NCBI RefSeq assembly: GCF_029626155.1 | Contig: NZ_JARUBL010000001.1 | Location: forward strand, 4,754,501-4,818,500 | Direction: 5' to 3' | Origin: Solwaraspora sp. WMMD1047 | Lineage (GTDB): Bacteria; Actinomycetota; Actinomycetes; Mycobacteriales; Micromonosporaceae | DNA: 64,000 bases | The notes under the pieces: generated by a model | The model's database searches: none | What the model was told of the DNA's origin: nothing | The model's input: the letters and a program-made list of their open reading frames with translations, nothing else | Program-made: the position numbers and the translations under genes | Shown: one piece after another, positions 8,138-15,525 of the stretch | Layout of the letters: each line of letters begins with the position of its first letter | Numbering within the stretch: the stretch's first letter is position 1

Positions 8138-9208
8138 ATGACGACCCTCTTCGACCGTTACCAGCTTGGCGACCTGACCCTGCCCAACCGGGTGGTGATG
8201 GCGCCGATGACCCGCGTCCGCGCGACCGCGGACGGGCTGGCCACCGGATCGATGGCCAGCTACTACGCCCAGCGCGCCAGCGCCGGGTTGATCGTCACCG
8301 AGGGGGTGCAGCCGAGTCTGGTGGGACAGTCCAACCCCGGCACCCCGGGGCTGCACACCGAGCAGCAGGTCAAGGCGTGGCGGCCGGTCACCGACGCGGT
8401 GCACACCAACGGTGGGCGGATCTTCGCCCAGCTCATGCACGGCGGCCGGGTATCGCACCCGGACACCACCGGTCGGCAACCGGTGGCCCCGTCGGCCGTA
8501 CCCGCGGTCGGCGAGGTCTTCACCCCGACCGGCCCGAAACCGGCACCGGTGCCGCGGGCGTTGGCGACGGCCGAGGTGCCCGAGCAGGCCCGGTCGTACG
8601 CCGAGGCGGCACGGCGGGCCCTCGACGCCGGCTTCGACGGGGTGGAGTTGCACGGCGCGAACGGCTACCTCATCTCCCAGTTCCTGTCCAGCAACGCGAA
8701 TCTGCGCACGGACGCCTACGGCGGATCGGTGCCGAACCGGATCCGGTTCGCGGTGGAGGCGGTGACCGCGACGGTGGACGCCGTGGGCGCCGGCCGGACC
8801 GGCATCCGACTCTCGCCCGGTGCCGGCATCTGGGGCGTCCAGGAGACCGGAATCCCCGAGCTGTACGGCGCGCTGCTCGCCGAACTCGCCCCGCTCGGAC
8901 TGGCCTACGTCCATCTTGAGGCCACCACCGACGAGGAGATACTGCTGGGGCTCCGCGCCGCCTGGCCCGGCACGCTTGTGGTCAACCCCGCGTTCCCGAT
9001 GGGACCGGTGCAGACCGACAAGGCAGCCGCCGTCCGCTGGCTGGGCCTCGGGGCCGACCTGATCAGCTTCGGCCGCGCCTTCATCGCCAACCCGGACCTC
9101 GTCGAACGGCTCCGTCAGGACCTGCCCATCGCGGAGACCGACCAGCAGACCTGGTACGCGGGCGGCGACACCGGCTACCTGACCTACCCCGCCTACCAGC
9201 ACCGCTAG
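8138..9208 (+). CDS. Old yellow enzyme family alkene reductase (NADH:flavin oxidoreductase)
   Basis: This is a 356-aa FMN TIM-barrel enzyme of the N-ethylmaleimide/xenobiotic reductase type that reduces activated C=C bonds with NAD(P)H. Visible signatures are the N-terminal LTLPNRVVMAPMTR, QLMHGGR, GFDGVELHGANGYLISQFL (catalytic His/Asn region), the FMN phosphate-binding LGADLISFGRAFIANPDLVERL, and a C-terminal YLTYPAY. Length and motif order fit full-length bacterial OYEs. The divergent MerR gene suggests induction by an electrophile or related signal. Confidence 0.93.
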   Translation: MTTLFDRYQLGDLTLPNRVVMAPMTRVRATADGLATGSMASYYAQRASAGLIVTEGVQPSLVGQSNPGTPGLHTEQQVKAWRPVTDAVHTNGGRIFAQLMHGGRVSHPDTTGRQPVAPSAVPAVGEVFTPTGPKPAPVPRALATAEVPEQARSYAEAARRALDAGFDGVELHGANGYLISQFLSSNANLRTDAYGGSVPNRIRFAVEAVTATVDAVGAGRTGIRLSPGAGIWGVQETGIPELYGALLAELAPLGLAYVHLEATTDEEILLGLRAAWPGTLVVNPAFPMGPVQTDKAAAVRWLGLGADLISFGRAFIANPDLVERLRQDLPIAETDQQTWYAGGDTGYLTYPAYQHR

Positions 9209-9236
9209 ACCGTGGATGGGGGCTTCGGGACCTGGC

Positions 9237-9929
9237 TCAGCAGGCGGTCCCGTTCACCCGGCAGTCGGACGGCGCGTTCGCCGCGCCGGTGCGGTCGATG
9301 TGGAACCGCAGCGGCACGCTCGACCCGGCCGGCAGCGCGACCGTGCTGGTGAAGATGAACAGCCCGCCGGACCGGCGCAGGGTCGCCTGCGGCGCGGACT
9401 CGACCCAGAACGTCCGCAACTCACCGACCCCGGCCGGGAACCGCAGCTCGACGGTCCACTGCCGGTCGACCCCCGACACGTTCCGGAGCACCACCTCGCC
9501 GATGAACGAGTCGTCGTAGCTGGCCATCAACTGGTAGTGGCCGGTCACCGTCGGTGGCGCGGCGGGCGGGGCCGGCTTCGTGCGGGTCGCGGTGGCGGTC
9601 GGGTGGGTGGCCGGCAGATCAGTCGCCGCACCGCCCGACGAGCCTTCGACCGGCGGTGACGCGGACCCGGTCGGCGACGGCGCGGGTGCGCCGGGTGCGA
9701 GCGGCGGTGCGGACGGGAACGCGTCGGTCGAGCCGGGCGCGAATGGCCACTGTGGAGCGGGTTGGGCCGGCGGCGCGGCGGTCGGGCTGGCCGACAGCGG
9801 CACCCAACCGACCGCCACGACCAGCAGGAAAATCATCGCGCCCACCCCGGCGCCGACGACCATCCACGGCACGGCCGCGACGATCCTGAACCCGGATGCT
9901 TCGGGCCGGGCTCCCGATCCGTCGTACAT
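9237..9929 (-). CDS. Single-pass membrane protein with Pro-rich linker and CBM2-like domain
   Basis: This 230-aa protein starts at ATG behind GGGAGG. A short cytoplasmic N-terminus is followed by one hydrophobic segment (about residues 17-48, VPWMVVGAGVGAMIFLLVVA). A long Pro/Ala/Ser/Thr linker (about 50-125) leads to a C-terminal beta-rich domain of about 100 residues beginning VTGHYQLMASYDDSFIGEVV. The pattern (VVLRNVSGVDRQWTVELRFP, NGTAC with a closing Cys) resembles the CBM2 cellulose-binding fold, though the expected surface Trp triad is not obvious. A wall-facing display role is inferred. No enzymatic domain is present. Confidence 0.75.
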   Translation of the reverse strand: MYDGSGARPEASGFRIVAAVPWMVVGAGVGAMIFLLVVAVGWVPLSASPTAAPPAQPAPQWPFAPGSTDAFPSAPPLAPGAPAPSPTGSASPPVEGSSGGAATDLPATHPTATATRTKPAPPAAPPTVTGHYQLMASYDDSFIGEVVLRNVSGVDRQWTVELRFPAGVGELRTFWVESAPQATLRRSGGLFIFTSTVALPAGSSVPLRFHIDRTGAANAPSDCRVNGTAC

Positions 9930-9971
9930 GAGCCTCCCTCACGCCGCCCGCCCGGAGAGCGTAGCGCCTGA

Positions 9972-10832
9972 TCAGCGCGGCGGCGTGCGTACCGTGATCT
10001 CGCTGCCCAGCCTGGCGCCCCCGGTCAGGTCCAGGTCGTCGCCGCTCCAGAACCGGCCGGGGTCGTACCAGTTGGGCCGGCGCCCCGGCGGCAGCAATCC
10101 CATCGCCTCGTAGGTGACGGCGACGACCTCCGCGCAGTACGCGGTCTCCAGGTCGCCGCCCGACTGGCGCTCGCCGCTCGGCTGGCGCTCGCCGCTCGGC
10201 TGACGCTCGCCGCTCGGCTGACGGTCACCGCCCGACCGACGCTCGCCGCCCGGCTCGCGGTCGCCGGCCTCGGCCGGTCCGCCGTGCTGCGGTCGCGGCA
10301 GTTTGCGCAGCCCCGGAATCCGCCGCACGTCCGGGAGCCGGCGCAGCTCCGGCAGCTTCCGGACTCCCGACAGCCTGCTGATGCCCGGTAGTTCGCCCGG
10401 TGCCGGGACCCGGCCGCGCAGCCAGCGGAGGGCGAGCTGCGCGGTGGACGGGAACGGGGTGCCGTCCAGCCGGGCGATGGTACGCAGCACGGCGTCCTCC
10501 ATCGTCCGGTCCACCGGCGGTTCCAGCTGCCGCAGCCAGGCCCGCTGGCCGTACCGGTTGGCCCAGACGCAGACCGCGTCGCGCAGGTCGTGCAGCTGGA
10601 CGCCCCGGTGGTGCCCGCCGGCCCACAGGTCCGGCAGCGACCGGCCCAGTTCGGCGTGCCACATCAGCGGCGGCAGGTCGTCGATCACCACGGACATGCC
10701 GACGTGGTTGACCGGGCTGTTGGTGGTCAACTGGATGGCCCGGTCCGGGACCGTACGCCCCCGGAACACCCAGACGTCTCCGGTACGGGTCAGGTCGAGC
10801 GCCTCATCGAGGCTGATGCTGTCGCCGGGCAC
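9972..10832 (-). CDS. Permuted NlpC/P60-like (YiiX/YaeF-type) hydrolase with internal hexapeptide repeat
   Basis: This is a 286-aa protein with a GTG start. The N-terminal part (TGDVWVFRGRT, SPVNHVGMSVVI) and the C-terminal AYCAEVVAVTYEAMGLL match the circularly permuted papain-like order, His first and Cys last, of YiiX/YaeF family amidases. The two parts are split by about 90 low-complexity residues: Leu/Arg-Pro repeats (KLPELRRLPDVRRIPGLRKLP), then Gly-Glu-Arg-Gln-Pro-Ser hexads encoded by an 18-bp tandem repeat. No signal peptide is seen, so it is probably cytoplasmic. The substrate is unknown; lipid or peptide amides are typical of the family. Confidence 0.65.
   Translation of the reverse strand: MPGDSISLDEALDLTRTGDVWVFRGRTVPDRAIQLTTNSPVNHVGMSVVIDDLPPLMWHAELGRSLPDLWAGGHHRGVQLHDLRDAVCVWANRYGQRAWLRQLEPPVDRTMEDAVLRTIARLDGTPFPSTAQLALRWLRGRVPAPGELPGISRLSGVRKLPELRRLPDVRRIPGLRKLPRPQHGGPAEAGDREPGGERRSGGDRQPSGERQPSGERQPSGERQSGGDLETAYCAEVVAVTYEAMGLLPPGRRPNWYDPGRFWSGDDLDLTGGARLGSEITVRTPPR
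10164..10253. repeat. 18-bp tandem repeat, five units, coding for Gly-Glu-Arg-Gln-Pro-Ser hexads
   Basis: Unit CTGGCGCTCGCCGCTCGG occurs at 10164-10181 and 10182-10199, then with one change at 10200-10217, and in degraded form at 10218-10235 and 10236-10253. The repeats are in frame with the minus-strand gene at 9972-10832, so copy-number change would lengthen or shorten the linker without breaking the frame. Confidence 0.85.
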
Positions 10833-10896
10833 CCGACCACCCTAGCCGTCCACCCGGCACCCGGCCGGCTGAGCGTCGCTCCACTAGGCTGGGCCG

Positions 10897-11076
10897 ATGC
10901 GGTGGTGGAAGGTGCTCGGCCTGGCGAGCGTGGTCGGTGTGGCGGCGACCGGGGTGGTCATCGCCCGGGCCGAACGGCGGCGGCGGGCGTACACGCCGGA
11001 GGAGATCAGGTCACGGCTGCGCGACCGGCACGCGGAGGCCGCCTCGCCGGCCGCCGGCGACCAGCCGCAGCCGTAG
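10897..11076 (+). CDS. Short single-pass membrane protein, 59 aa
   Basis: The ATG opens a 59-codon gene ending in TAG. It has one N-terminal hydrophobic helix (WWKVLGLASVVGVAATGVVIA), then a basic stretch (RAERRRRAY) and TPEEIRSRLRDRHAEA. Such short N-in membrane proteins with a TPEEIR(E/S)RL tail are common hypothetical genes in Micromonosporaceae. No function is known to me. Its last codons (AAGDQPQP plus stop) are the first unit of the 29-bp tandem array that follows. Confidence 0.7.
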   Translation: MRWWKVLGLASVVGVAATGVVIARAERRRRAYTPEEIRSRLRDRHAEAASPAAGDQPQP

Positions 11077-11221
11077 ACGCCGCCGGCGACCAGCCGCAGC
11101 CGTAGACGCCGCCGGCGACCAGCCGCAGCCGTAGACGCCGCTGGCGGCCAGCCGCAGCCGTAGACGCCGCTGGCGGCCAGCCGCAGCCGTAGACGCCGCT
11201 GGCGGCCAGCCGCAGCCGTGA
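11049..11221. repeat. 29-bp tandem repeat array, about six units
   Basis: The unit runs ACGCCGCCGGCGACCAGCCG then CAGCCGTAG. Full units lie at 11077-11105, 11106-11134, 11135-11163 and 11164-11192, with a near-complete one at 11193-11219 and the first inside the 3' end of the preceding gene. Units 2-3 share GCCGGCGACC; units 4-6 share GCTGGCGGCC, so expansion happened in at least two steps. There are no spacers, so it is not a CRISPR array. Each unit repeats the codons for the end of the upstream protein and its stop. Confidence 0.95.
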
Positions 11222-11323
11222 CGCCACCCGTTACCAGCCGTAGGCCCGACGCGGGCGGCAGGCTCCGGCCGAAGCCCGGCCCGGCAGCGGCTGGCCGGCG
11301 TGGCGAGCGGGGCGTGGGCGGGC

Positions 11324-12067
11324 TCAGCCGGTGGCGGTGGGGGACGGTGGCGCCGGGTCCTCGCCGTCGGCCCGGGCCAGGATCGGTTCGACGAGCGACC
11401 CGGTGACCGACGTCCAGTTCATCCGGGTCTCGCTGCCGGCCCGCAGGGTGCCCAGCAGGATGACCAGCACGGCGTTGCCACGGTTCAGCGCGAACACCCG
11501 GTTGTCCCCCCGGGCCGCGTCGGCCTGGGTGTACTCCGAGGCGATCGCCGAGACGAAGCCGTGCCAGTCGCGTACCGTCACGTCGCTGACCGCGACGGTT
11601 CGGGTGTGCGCGTCGATGGAACTGTCCGGGCCGAGCGTCTGGCGGGGCACGGCGGTGCTGGCCGGACAGGCCGTCGCCTGCTCGCGCATCTGCGCCAGCG
11701 CCGCCTCGGCCGCCTCCGCGTCCGGGTAGACGAGCGCCGTCTGGTCCAGCCAGTCGGTGCCGGTGGTCCCCTTGGCCAGCAGCCGGACCTGGCTGACCTT
11801 GGCGTCGCCGGGCACGTCGCGCTGCTGCACCCCGTCACACCAGTCGGTGAGCACCGGCGGCGCCGGCGTCCCGTCGTCGGTGACCCGGTCCGTCCACGCC
11901 TCGCCCAGTTCGTCCGCCCGCCACAGCGCCCGGTCGAGCTGGGTGACCGTCAGCTCCGGGCCGCCGTCCGAGTCGTCACCGTCGGAGGTGCAGGCCGTCA
12001 CCGTGGGTGCGATAAGCAGGCCGGCGAGGAGTGCGACGAGCGGGATTCGGATCCGTTGACCGGGCAC
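11324..12067 (-). CDS. Secreted lipoprotein, PknH-sensor-like
   Basis: About 247 aa from a GTG start placed just before the signal peptide (VPGQRIRIPLVALLAGLLI). The lipobox VTAC predicts lipid attachment at Cys and anchoring to the outer face of the membrane. The mature part has an N-terminal DDGDDSDGG-type acidic linker, then a globular domain (LDRALWRADELGEAW, DWLDQTALVYPDAEAAEAALAQM, RGNAVLVILLGTLRAGSETR) resembling the extracytoplasmic sensor-type domain of mycobacterial PknH/LppH lipoproteins. No kinase is nearby. Function unknown; ligand binding is inferred only. Confidence 0.75.
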   Translation of the reverse strand: MPGQRIRIPLVALLAGLLIAPTVTACTSDGDDSDGGPELTVTQLDRALWRADELGEAWTDRVTDDGTPAPPVLTDWCDGVQQRDVPGDAKVSQVRLLAKGTTGTDWLDQTALVYPDAEAAEAALAQMREQATACPASTAVPRQTLGPDSSIDAHTRTVAVSDVTVRDWHGFVSAIASEYTQADAARGDNRVFALNRGNAVLVILLGTLRAGSETRMNWTSVTGSLVEPILARADGEDPAPPSPTATG

Positions 12068-12253
12068 CGGTGCATGGTAGTCCGCGCACCTGGCACCGTC
12101 GATCGGGCCGGCCAACCTCCCGGTCGGCAGCCGGTCGACCACTCGCCGTCACCGGCCACAGGTCGGTCACCGACGGTGCCGTCCGAATCGTCGGTGGTCG
12201 GCGGTAGGCGGACGGTCCGGATCGTCGGTGGTCGGTGGTCAGGTGGTCCGCGG

Positions 12254-12904
12254 TCAGGTGGTCGGCCCGCGGGCGGAGAGGCGGGTGGAGAGTTCGGTCG
12301 CGCCGTCACCCGCGAGCCGGGGAAGGCTGGCCGTCCGGCCGGCCAGCAGCAGGAGCAGGGCGTCGATCGGCCCTTCGACCGCCGGGCCGTCGCCCCGGGT
12401 CCAGTCGGTGTCGGTCGCGGCCAGCCGGTAGCCGCCGAACCGGCGGCGGGCGTGGAACGGGAAGCCGATCGCCCAGAGCCGGTCGGCGGCCGCTCGGGCC
12501 GCCGCCACCGGCATCGGCCGGTCCAGTCCCAGCGGGATGGCGATGTCCTGGCCGTGCACGAGGACATCCATCAGCAGGTTCTCGGGGCCGGTGCCGGGCG
12601 GCACCCGGCGGGCGTCCGAGACCGCCCGCAGCTCGGCCAGCAGGGTCCCGGGCTGGCGGTCGGCCCGACGCCGGGCGCTGTCGCGGACCATCCGGTTGAA
12701 GCTGCCGCCGGCCCGGATGAGCTCGATCGTGGCGGGCAGCGGCCGCAGATCGGCCGCGACGATCAGGTGCGCGACGACGTCCCGGACCCGCCAGTCGGCG
12801 CAGAGCGACGGCCGGTCCCAGTCGGCCGGCGGTCGATCTTCGAGCAGGTCAGCGAGGCTGGTCCGTTCGGCGGCGATCGCCTGCCACTGCTGTTCCCGAT
12901 CCAT
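12254..12904 (-). CDS. Maleylpyruvate isomerase / DinB-like mycothiol-dependent family protein
   Basis: This 216-aa protein starts at ATG behind AAGGGG. The N-terminus (MDREQQWQAIAAERTSLADLLE...DWDRPSLCADWRVRDVVAHL) is the hallmark of the actinobacterial TIGR03083 family, a four-helix DinB-like metal-binding fold. A first His is seen in VVAHL and a second in the DVLVHGQDIAIPL motif. Members are mycothiol-dependent isomerases or transferases, but most have no assigned substrate. It is divergent from a MarR gene with a shared operator-like region, which suggests a MarR-controlled detoxification unit. Confidence 0.88.
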   Translation of the reverse strand: MDREQQWQAIAAERTSLADLLEDRPPADWDRPSLCADWRVRDVVAHLIVAADLRPLPATIELIRAGGSFNRMVRDSARRRADRQPGTLLAELRAVSDARRVPPGTGPENLLMDVLVHGQDIAIPLGLDRPMPVAAARAAADRLWAIGFPFHARRRFGGYRLAATDTDWTRGDGPAVEGPIDALLLLLAGRTASLPRLAGDGATELSTRLSARGPTT

Positions 12905-12931
12905 CCGGCCACCCCTTATTGGTAAGATTAT

Positions 12932-12948
12932 CTGACGATACTAGTCAG
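12932..12948. promoter_or_regulatory. Inverted repeat in the DinB-like/MarR divergent promoter
   Basis: CTGAC (12932-12936) and GTCAG (12944-12948) flank GATACTA in a locally AT-rich patch (12916-12960), the only one for kilobases. It is centred in the 72-bp gap between the two divergent start codons. MarR proteins commonly bind such a dyad between divergent promoters, including their own. Confidence 0.55.
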
Positions 12949-12976
12949 CCTCTCTGATCAACTCAAGGGAGTGTCC

Positions 12977-13417
12977 ATGGTCGACGACGACCTGAACGTC
13001 GGGGTGCTGATGTTCATCGCCCACCGGGCGATGGAGAACCGGGTCTTCTCGGCGCTGGCGGACGCCGGCTTCACCGACTTCACCCGGGCCCAGGGCCGGC
13101 TCATGTCCCGGATCGGACCGGCCGGCACCCGGCTGACCGAGCTCGCCGAGCAGGCCCAGGTGACCAAGCAGACCGCCGGGTTTCTGGTGGACCAGCTGGA
13201 ACGCACCGGCTATGTCGAACGGGTGCCGGACCCCACCGACGCCCGCGCCCGGCTGGTCCGGATCGTCGGCCGTGGTCAGGCTGTCCTCCCGGTCGCGCGG
13301 GCCGCCGCCGACCAGGTCGAGCGCGAGTGGGCCGACCACCTCGGGGAGCGTGGGATGGCCCAGCTCCGCCGCGCGCTGACCGCGCTGCGGGAGATCACCG
13401 ACCCGTACGCCGAGTGA
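12977..13417 (+). CDS. MarR-family transcriptional regulator
   Basis: This is a 146-aa regulator. The ATG at 12977 is chosen over the GTG two codons upstream because AAGGGAG then lies at proper spacing. Winged-HTH features: FTRAQGRLMSRIGPAGTRLTELAEQAQVTKQTAGFLVDQLERTGYVERVPDPTDARARLV, with the canonical D-x-R-x-A/R wing. The protein is helical at both ends for dimerisation. No redox Cys is seen, so it probably senses a small ligand. It is likely to repress itself and the divergent DinB-like gene. Confidence 0.92.
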   Translation: MVDDDLNVGVLMFIAHRAMENRVFSALADAGFTDFTRAQGRLMSRIGPAGTRLTELAEQAQVTKQTAGFLVDQLERTGYVERVPDPTDARARLVRIVGRGQAVLPVARAAADQVEREWADHLGERGMAQLRRALTALREITDPYAE

Positions 13418-13523
13418 TCGCACGCGACAGGGCGGGGTGAGCTGTGGCGGGCCTCTCGGTACCGTATCGGAGGCAACGCGGTCCGCTACCGACCGCCAAC
13501 TGCGAACCCGCTCGGAGCGACAG

Positions 13524-13868
13524 GTGATCGTACGAATCGTCGGTGACGCCCACTACGAACTGACCGAAGAGGACGGCGCCCGGCTGCGCGACCTCCAGTC
13601 CGGCGGCGGCGCGGACCCGATCATGCTCGCCGAGGAGGTACGCCGCCTGGGCACCCGCGTCCCGTCGGACCGACCGGCGGAGCTGGTGATCGACGACACC
13701 GTCGCCGACGACCCCGGGTACGCACCGTGGACCGACCGCGCGACCGGCGGCTGGGGCGGCGGGCCGACTCCGTCGACGTCGCCCCCCGACCAGCAACGCA
13801 TCCGGCCGCCCGGAGTGGACTCGAAGGCCCTCGACGACGTGGAACCGCTCGACGACACCTGGTCCTGA
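13524..13868 (+). CDS. Hypothetical protein, 114 aa, first gene of a two-gene unit
   Basis: The GTG start is preceded by GGAG at suitable spacing. The N-terminal half (IVRIVGDAHYELTEEDGARLRDL, DPIMLAEEVRRLGT, AELVIDD) looks like a small alpha/beta domain. The C-terminal half is Gly/Pro-rich and acidic and probably disordered (ATGGWGGGPTPSTSPPDQQ). I do not recognise a family. It is followed after one base by a TPR membrane protein, so the two are almost certainly cotranslated and functionally linked. Confidence 0.7.
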   Translation: MIVRIVGDAHYELTEEDGARLRDLQSGGGADPIMLAEEVRRLGTRVPSDRPAELVIDDTVADDPGYAPWTDRATGGWGGGPTPSTSPPDQQRIRPPGVDSKALDDVEPLDDTWS

Positions 13869-13869
13869 C

Positions 13870-15525
13870 GTGGCCGACGTCGCGACCCGGGTCGCTGAGC
13901 TCGCCGACGCCGTCACCCAGGTCGCGATCGGCGTACTGACCCTGATGGCCGCCCTGGTGGTGCTGATCGGGGTGGCGAACGCCGTCCGGTCCCGCCGGCA
14001 CGAGCAGGTGGTGATCGCCGACATCGAGCCGCTCACCGTCGCCGGCACCGACCGCCAGGCGCCGACCGCCAGCCTCTCCCCCTGGCTGCGGCAGCGGGTC
14101 CGGGCGGCGCTGTTCGCCCAGCGGCACGACGCCCGGCACATCGTCGACGGTGTCCTCGGCCGGGACGTCGCCCTCGGCCGGGTACCGGTCGATCTGACCA
14201 TGAACCACGCCGAGGCGGCGATCAGCGGGGCCGCCGAGGACGCCCTCGCGACGATGGCGCAGGGCCTGCGGGTGATCGCACCCCAGCAGGCGGAGGGGCT
14301 GCTGGGCGCGATGTCGGCCGCGCTGCCCCGGCGGCGCGGCTACCGGGTCCGGGTGTCCCCGTTGACCCGGGGCGCGGACCGGCGACCCCGTCTCGGCCTG
14401 GCCCTGGAACTGTCCCACCTGGACGGTCCCGCCATCGCCACCACCACCTTCTGGGAACCACCCGCCGGTCCGCCGGTCACCCCACCCAGCGCGCCGCCGA
14501 CCGCCGAGCAACCGGCTACCCGATCCGCCGAGCCGGAGCAGGTCCAGCAGGGGCAGGAGGAGCAGGAAGAGCAGGTCCAGGAGCGGATGGTGGCGCTGAT
14601 CGAGCCGGCCGCCCGGTGGATCGCCCTGCATCTGCTGACCCTGCGGCTGGTCATCCGGCCGACGCGCCGCTGGCCGTGGCGTACCCCGACGACCGTCCGG
14701 CTGGGCCTGCGCCGGCTGTTCGCGGGCGGGCTGGGCCGGACCGCGATGGAGGACTTCCCGCCGTACGCGATCGCGTTCGGCGAGGACGCCGTCGCCGAGC
14801 TCACGCTGGCGGCCGAGGGGCTCAACGGGTACCACCGACCGTGGGAGATCCTGGCGGGGGTCCGCGAACAACTCGCCCGGGTCCACCAGCGGGAGGGTCG
14901 CCCGGAGGAGGCCCGCCGCCAGTTCGGTCGCGCGGTACGGGAGTGGCGGCAGGCGGAGAACGCGCTGGCCGCCAACCCGGGTCGGGTGGTCGCCGTGCCC
15001 GCCCTCCGTAATCCGGCCGCCCGTGACCTGACCGGGGCCGACCACTCTCCGGCCGGGAGCGACAACGGCGTGCCGGCGGAGTTGGCCGACGACCGGGAAC
15101 GGCTGCGGGTGCGGCGCCTCAAGTGTCTGTTGCTGGCCGGCGGGTCGGCCGCCGCGAAGACGGTGACCGCGGAACTCGCGGCGGCCGGGGTGTCGCCGGC
15201 CGCGAGCATGCGCACCCTCTACAACGCGGCCTGCCTCTACGCCACCCTCGGCGGGGAGCATCTCGCGTTGGCCGAGGTGACGATCGGGCGGGCGGTGCTG
15301 GCCGACCCGCACCGCGACGTGACGGCGGTCGCGCTGCGCGACGAGGAGCTACGGCCGATCAGCGGCCTGCGCGGGTACCTGGACCGGCTGGCCGCGCTGC
15401 GGCCCGAGCCGCCCCGGCCGGTCGGCGGCGACGAGGCGCTCGACCTCATCACCCGGGCGCGCGCCGTGGCCGGCCCGGTGCCGGAGCAGGCCGGACCGGT
15501 CGGAACCGGACCGGTCAGAAGCTGA
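13870..15525 (+). CDS. Membrane-anchored TPR-like protein
   Basis: This is a 551-aa protein from a GTG start one base after the preceding stop. One transmembrane segment (about residues 13-38, QVAIGVLTLMAALVVLIGVANAV) is followed by a large cytoplasmic part. A first domain (about 50-200) is unrecognised. Then come a Pro/Glu/Gln-rich linker (PTAEQPATRSAEPEQVQQGQ) and a helical region. TPR-like helices appear at EILAGVREQLARVHQREGRPEEARRQFGRAV and at TLYNAACLYATLGGEHLALAEVTIGRAVLADP. TPRs mediate protein contacts, so a scaffold or sensor role with the 114-aa partner is inferred. The 3' end overlaps the convergent transglycosylase gene by 11 bp. Confidence 0.75.
   Translation: MADVATRVAELADAVTQVAIGVLTLMAALVVLIGVANAVRSRRHEQVVIADIEPLTVAGTDRQAPTASLSPWLRQRVRAALFAQRHDARHIVDGVLGRDVALGRVPVDLTMNHAEAAISGAAEDALATMAQGLRVIAPQQAEGLLGAMSAALPRRRGYRVRVSPLTRGADRRPRLGLALELSHLDGPAIATTTFWEPPAGPPVTPPSAPPTAEQPATRSAEPEQVQQGQEEQEEQVQERMVALIEPAARWIALHLLTLRLVIRPTRRWPWRTPTTVRLGLRRLFAGGLGRTAMEDFPPYAIAFGEDAVAELTLAAEGLNGYHRPWEILAGVREQLARVHQREGRPEEARRQFGRAVREWRQAENALAANPGRVVAVPALRNPAARDLTGADHSPAGSDNGVPAELADDRERLRVRRLKCLLLAGGSAAAKTVTAELAAAGVSPAASMRTLYNAACLYATLGGEHLALAEVTIGRAVLADPHRDVTAVALRDEELRPISGLRGYLDRLAALRPEPPRPVGGDEALDLITRARAVAGPVPEQAGPVGTGPVRS

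Noticed and set aside
11049-11221. CRISPR-like array from the 29-bp repeats
   Set aside because: Units abut directly without spacers, and no cas genes are in the window. It is a simple tandem repeat.
12143-12253. GTCGGTGGTC-like short repeats between the lipoprotein and DinB-like genes
   Set aside because: The copies are irregular and partial; they look like drifted GC-rich sequence rather than an organised array.
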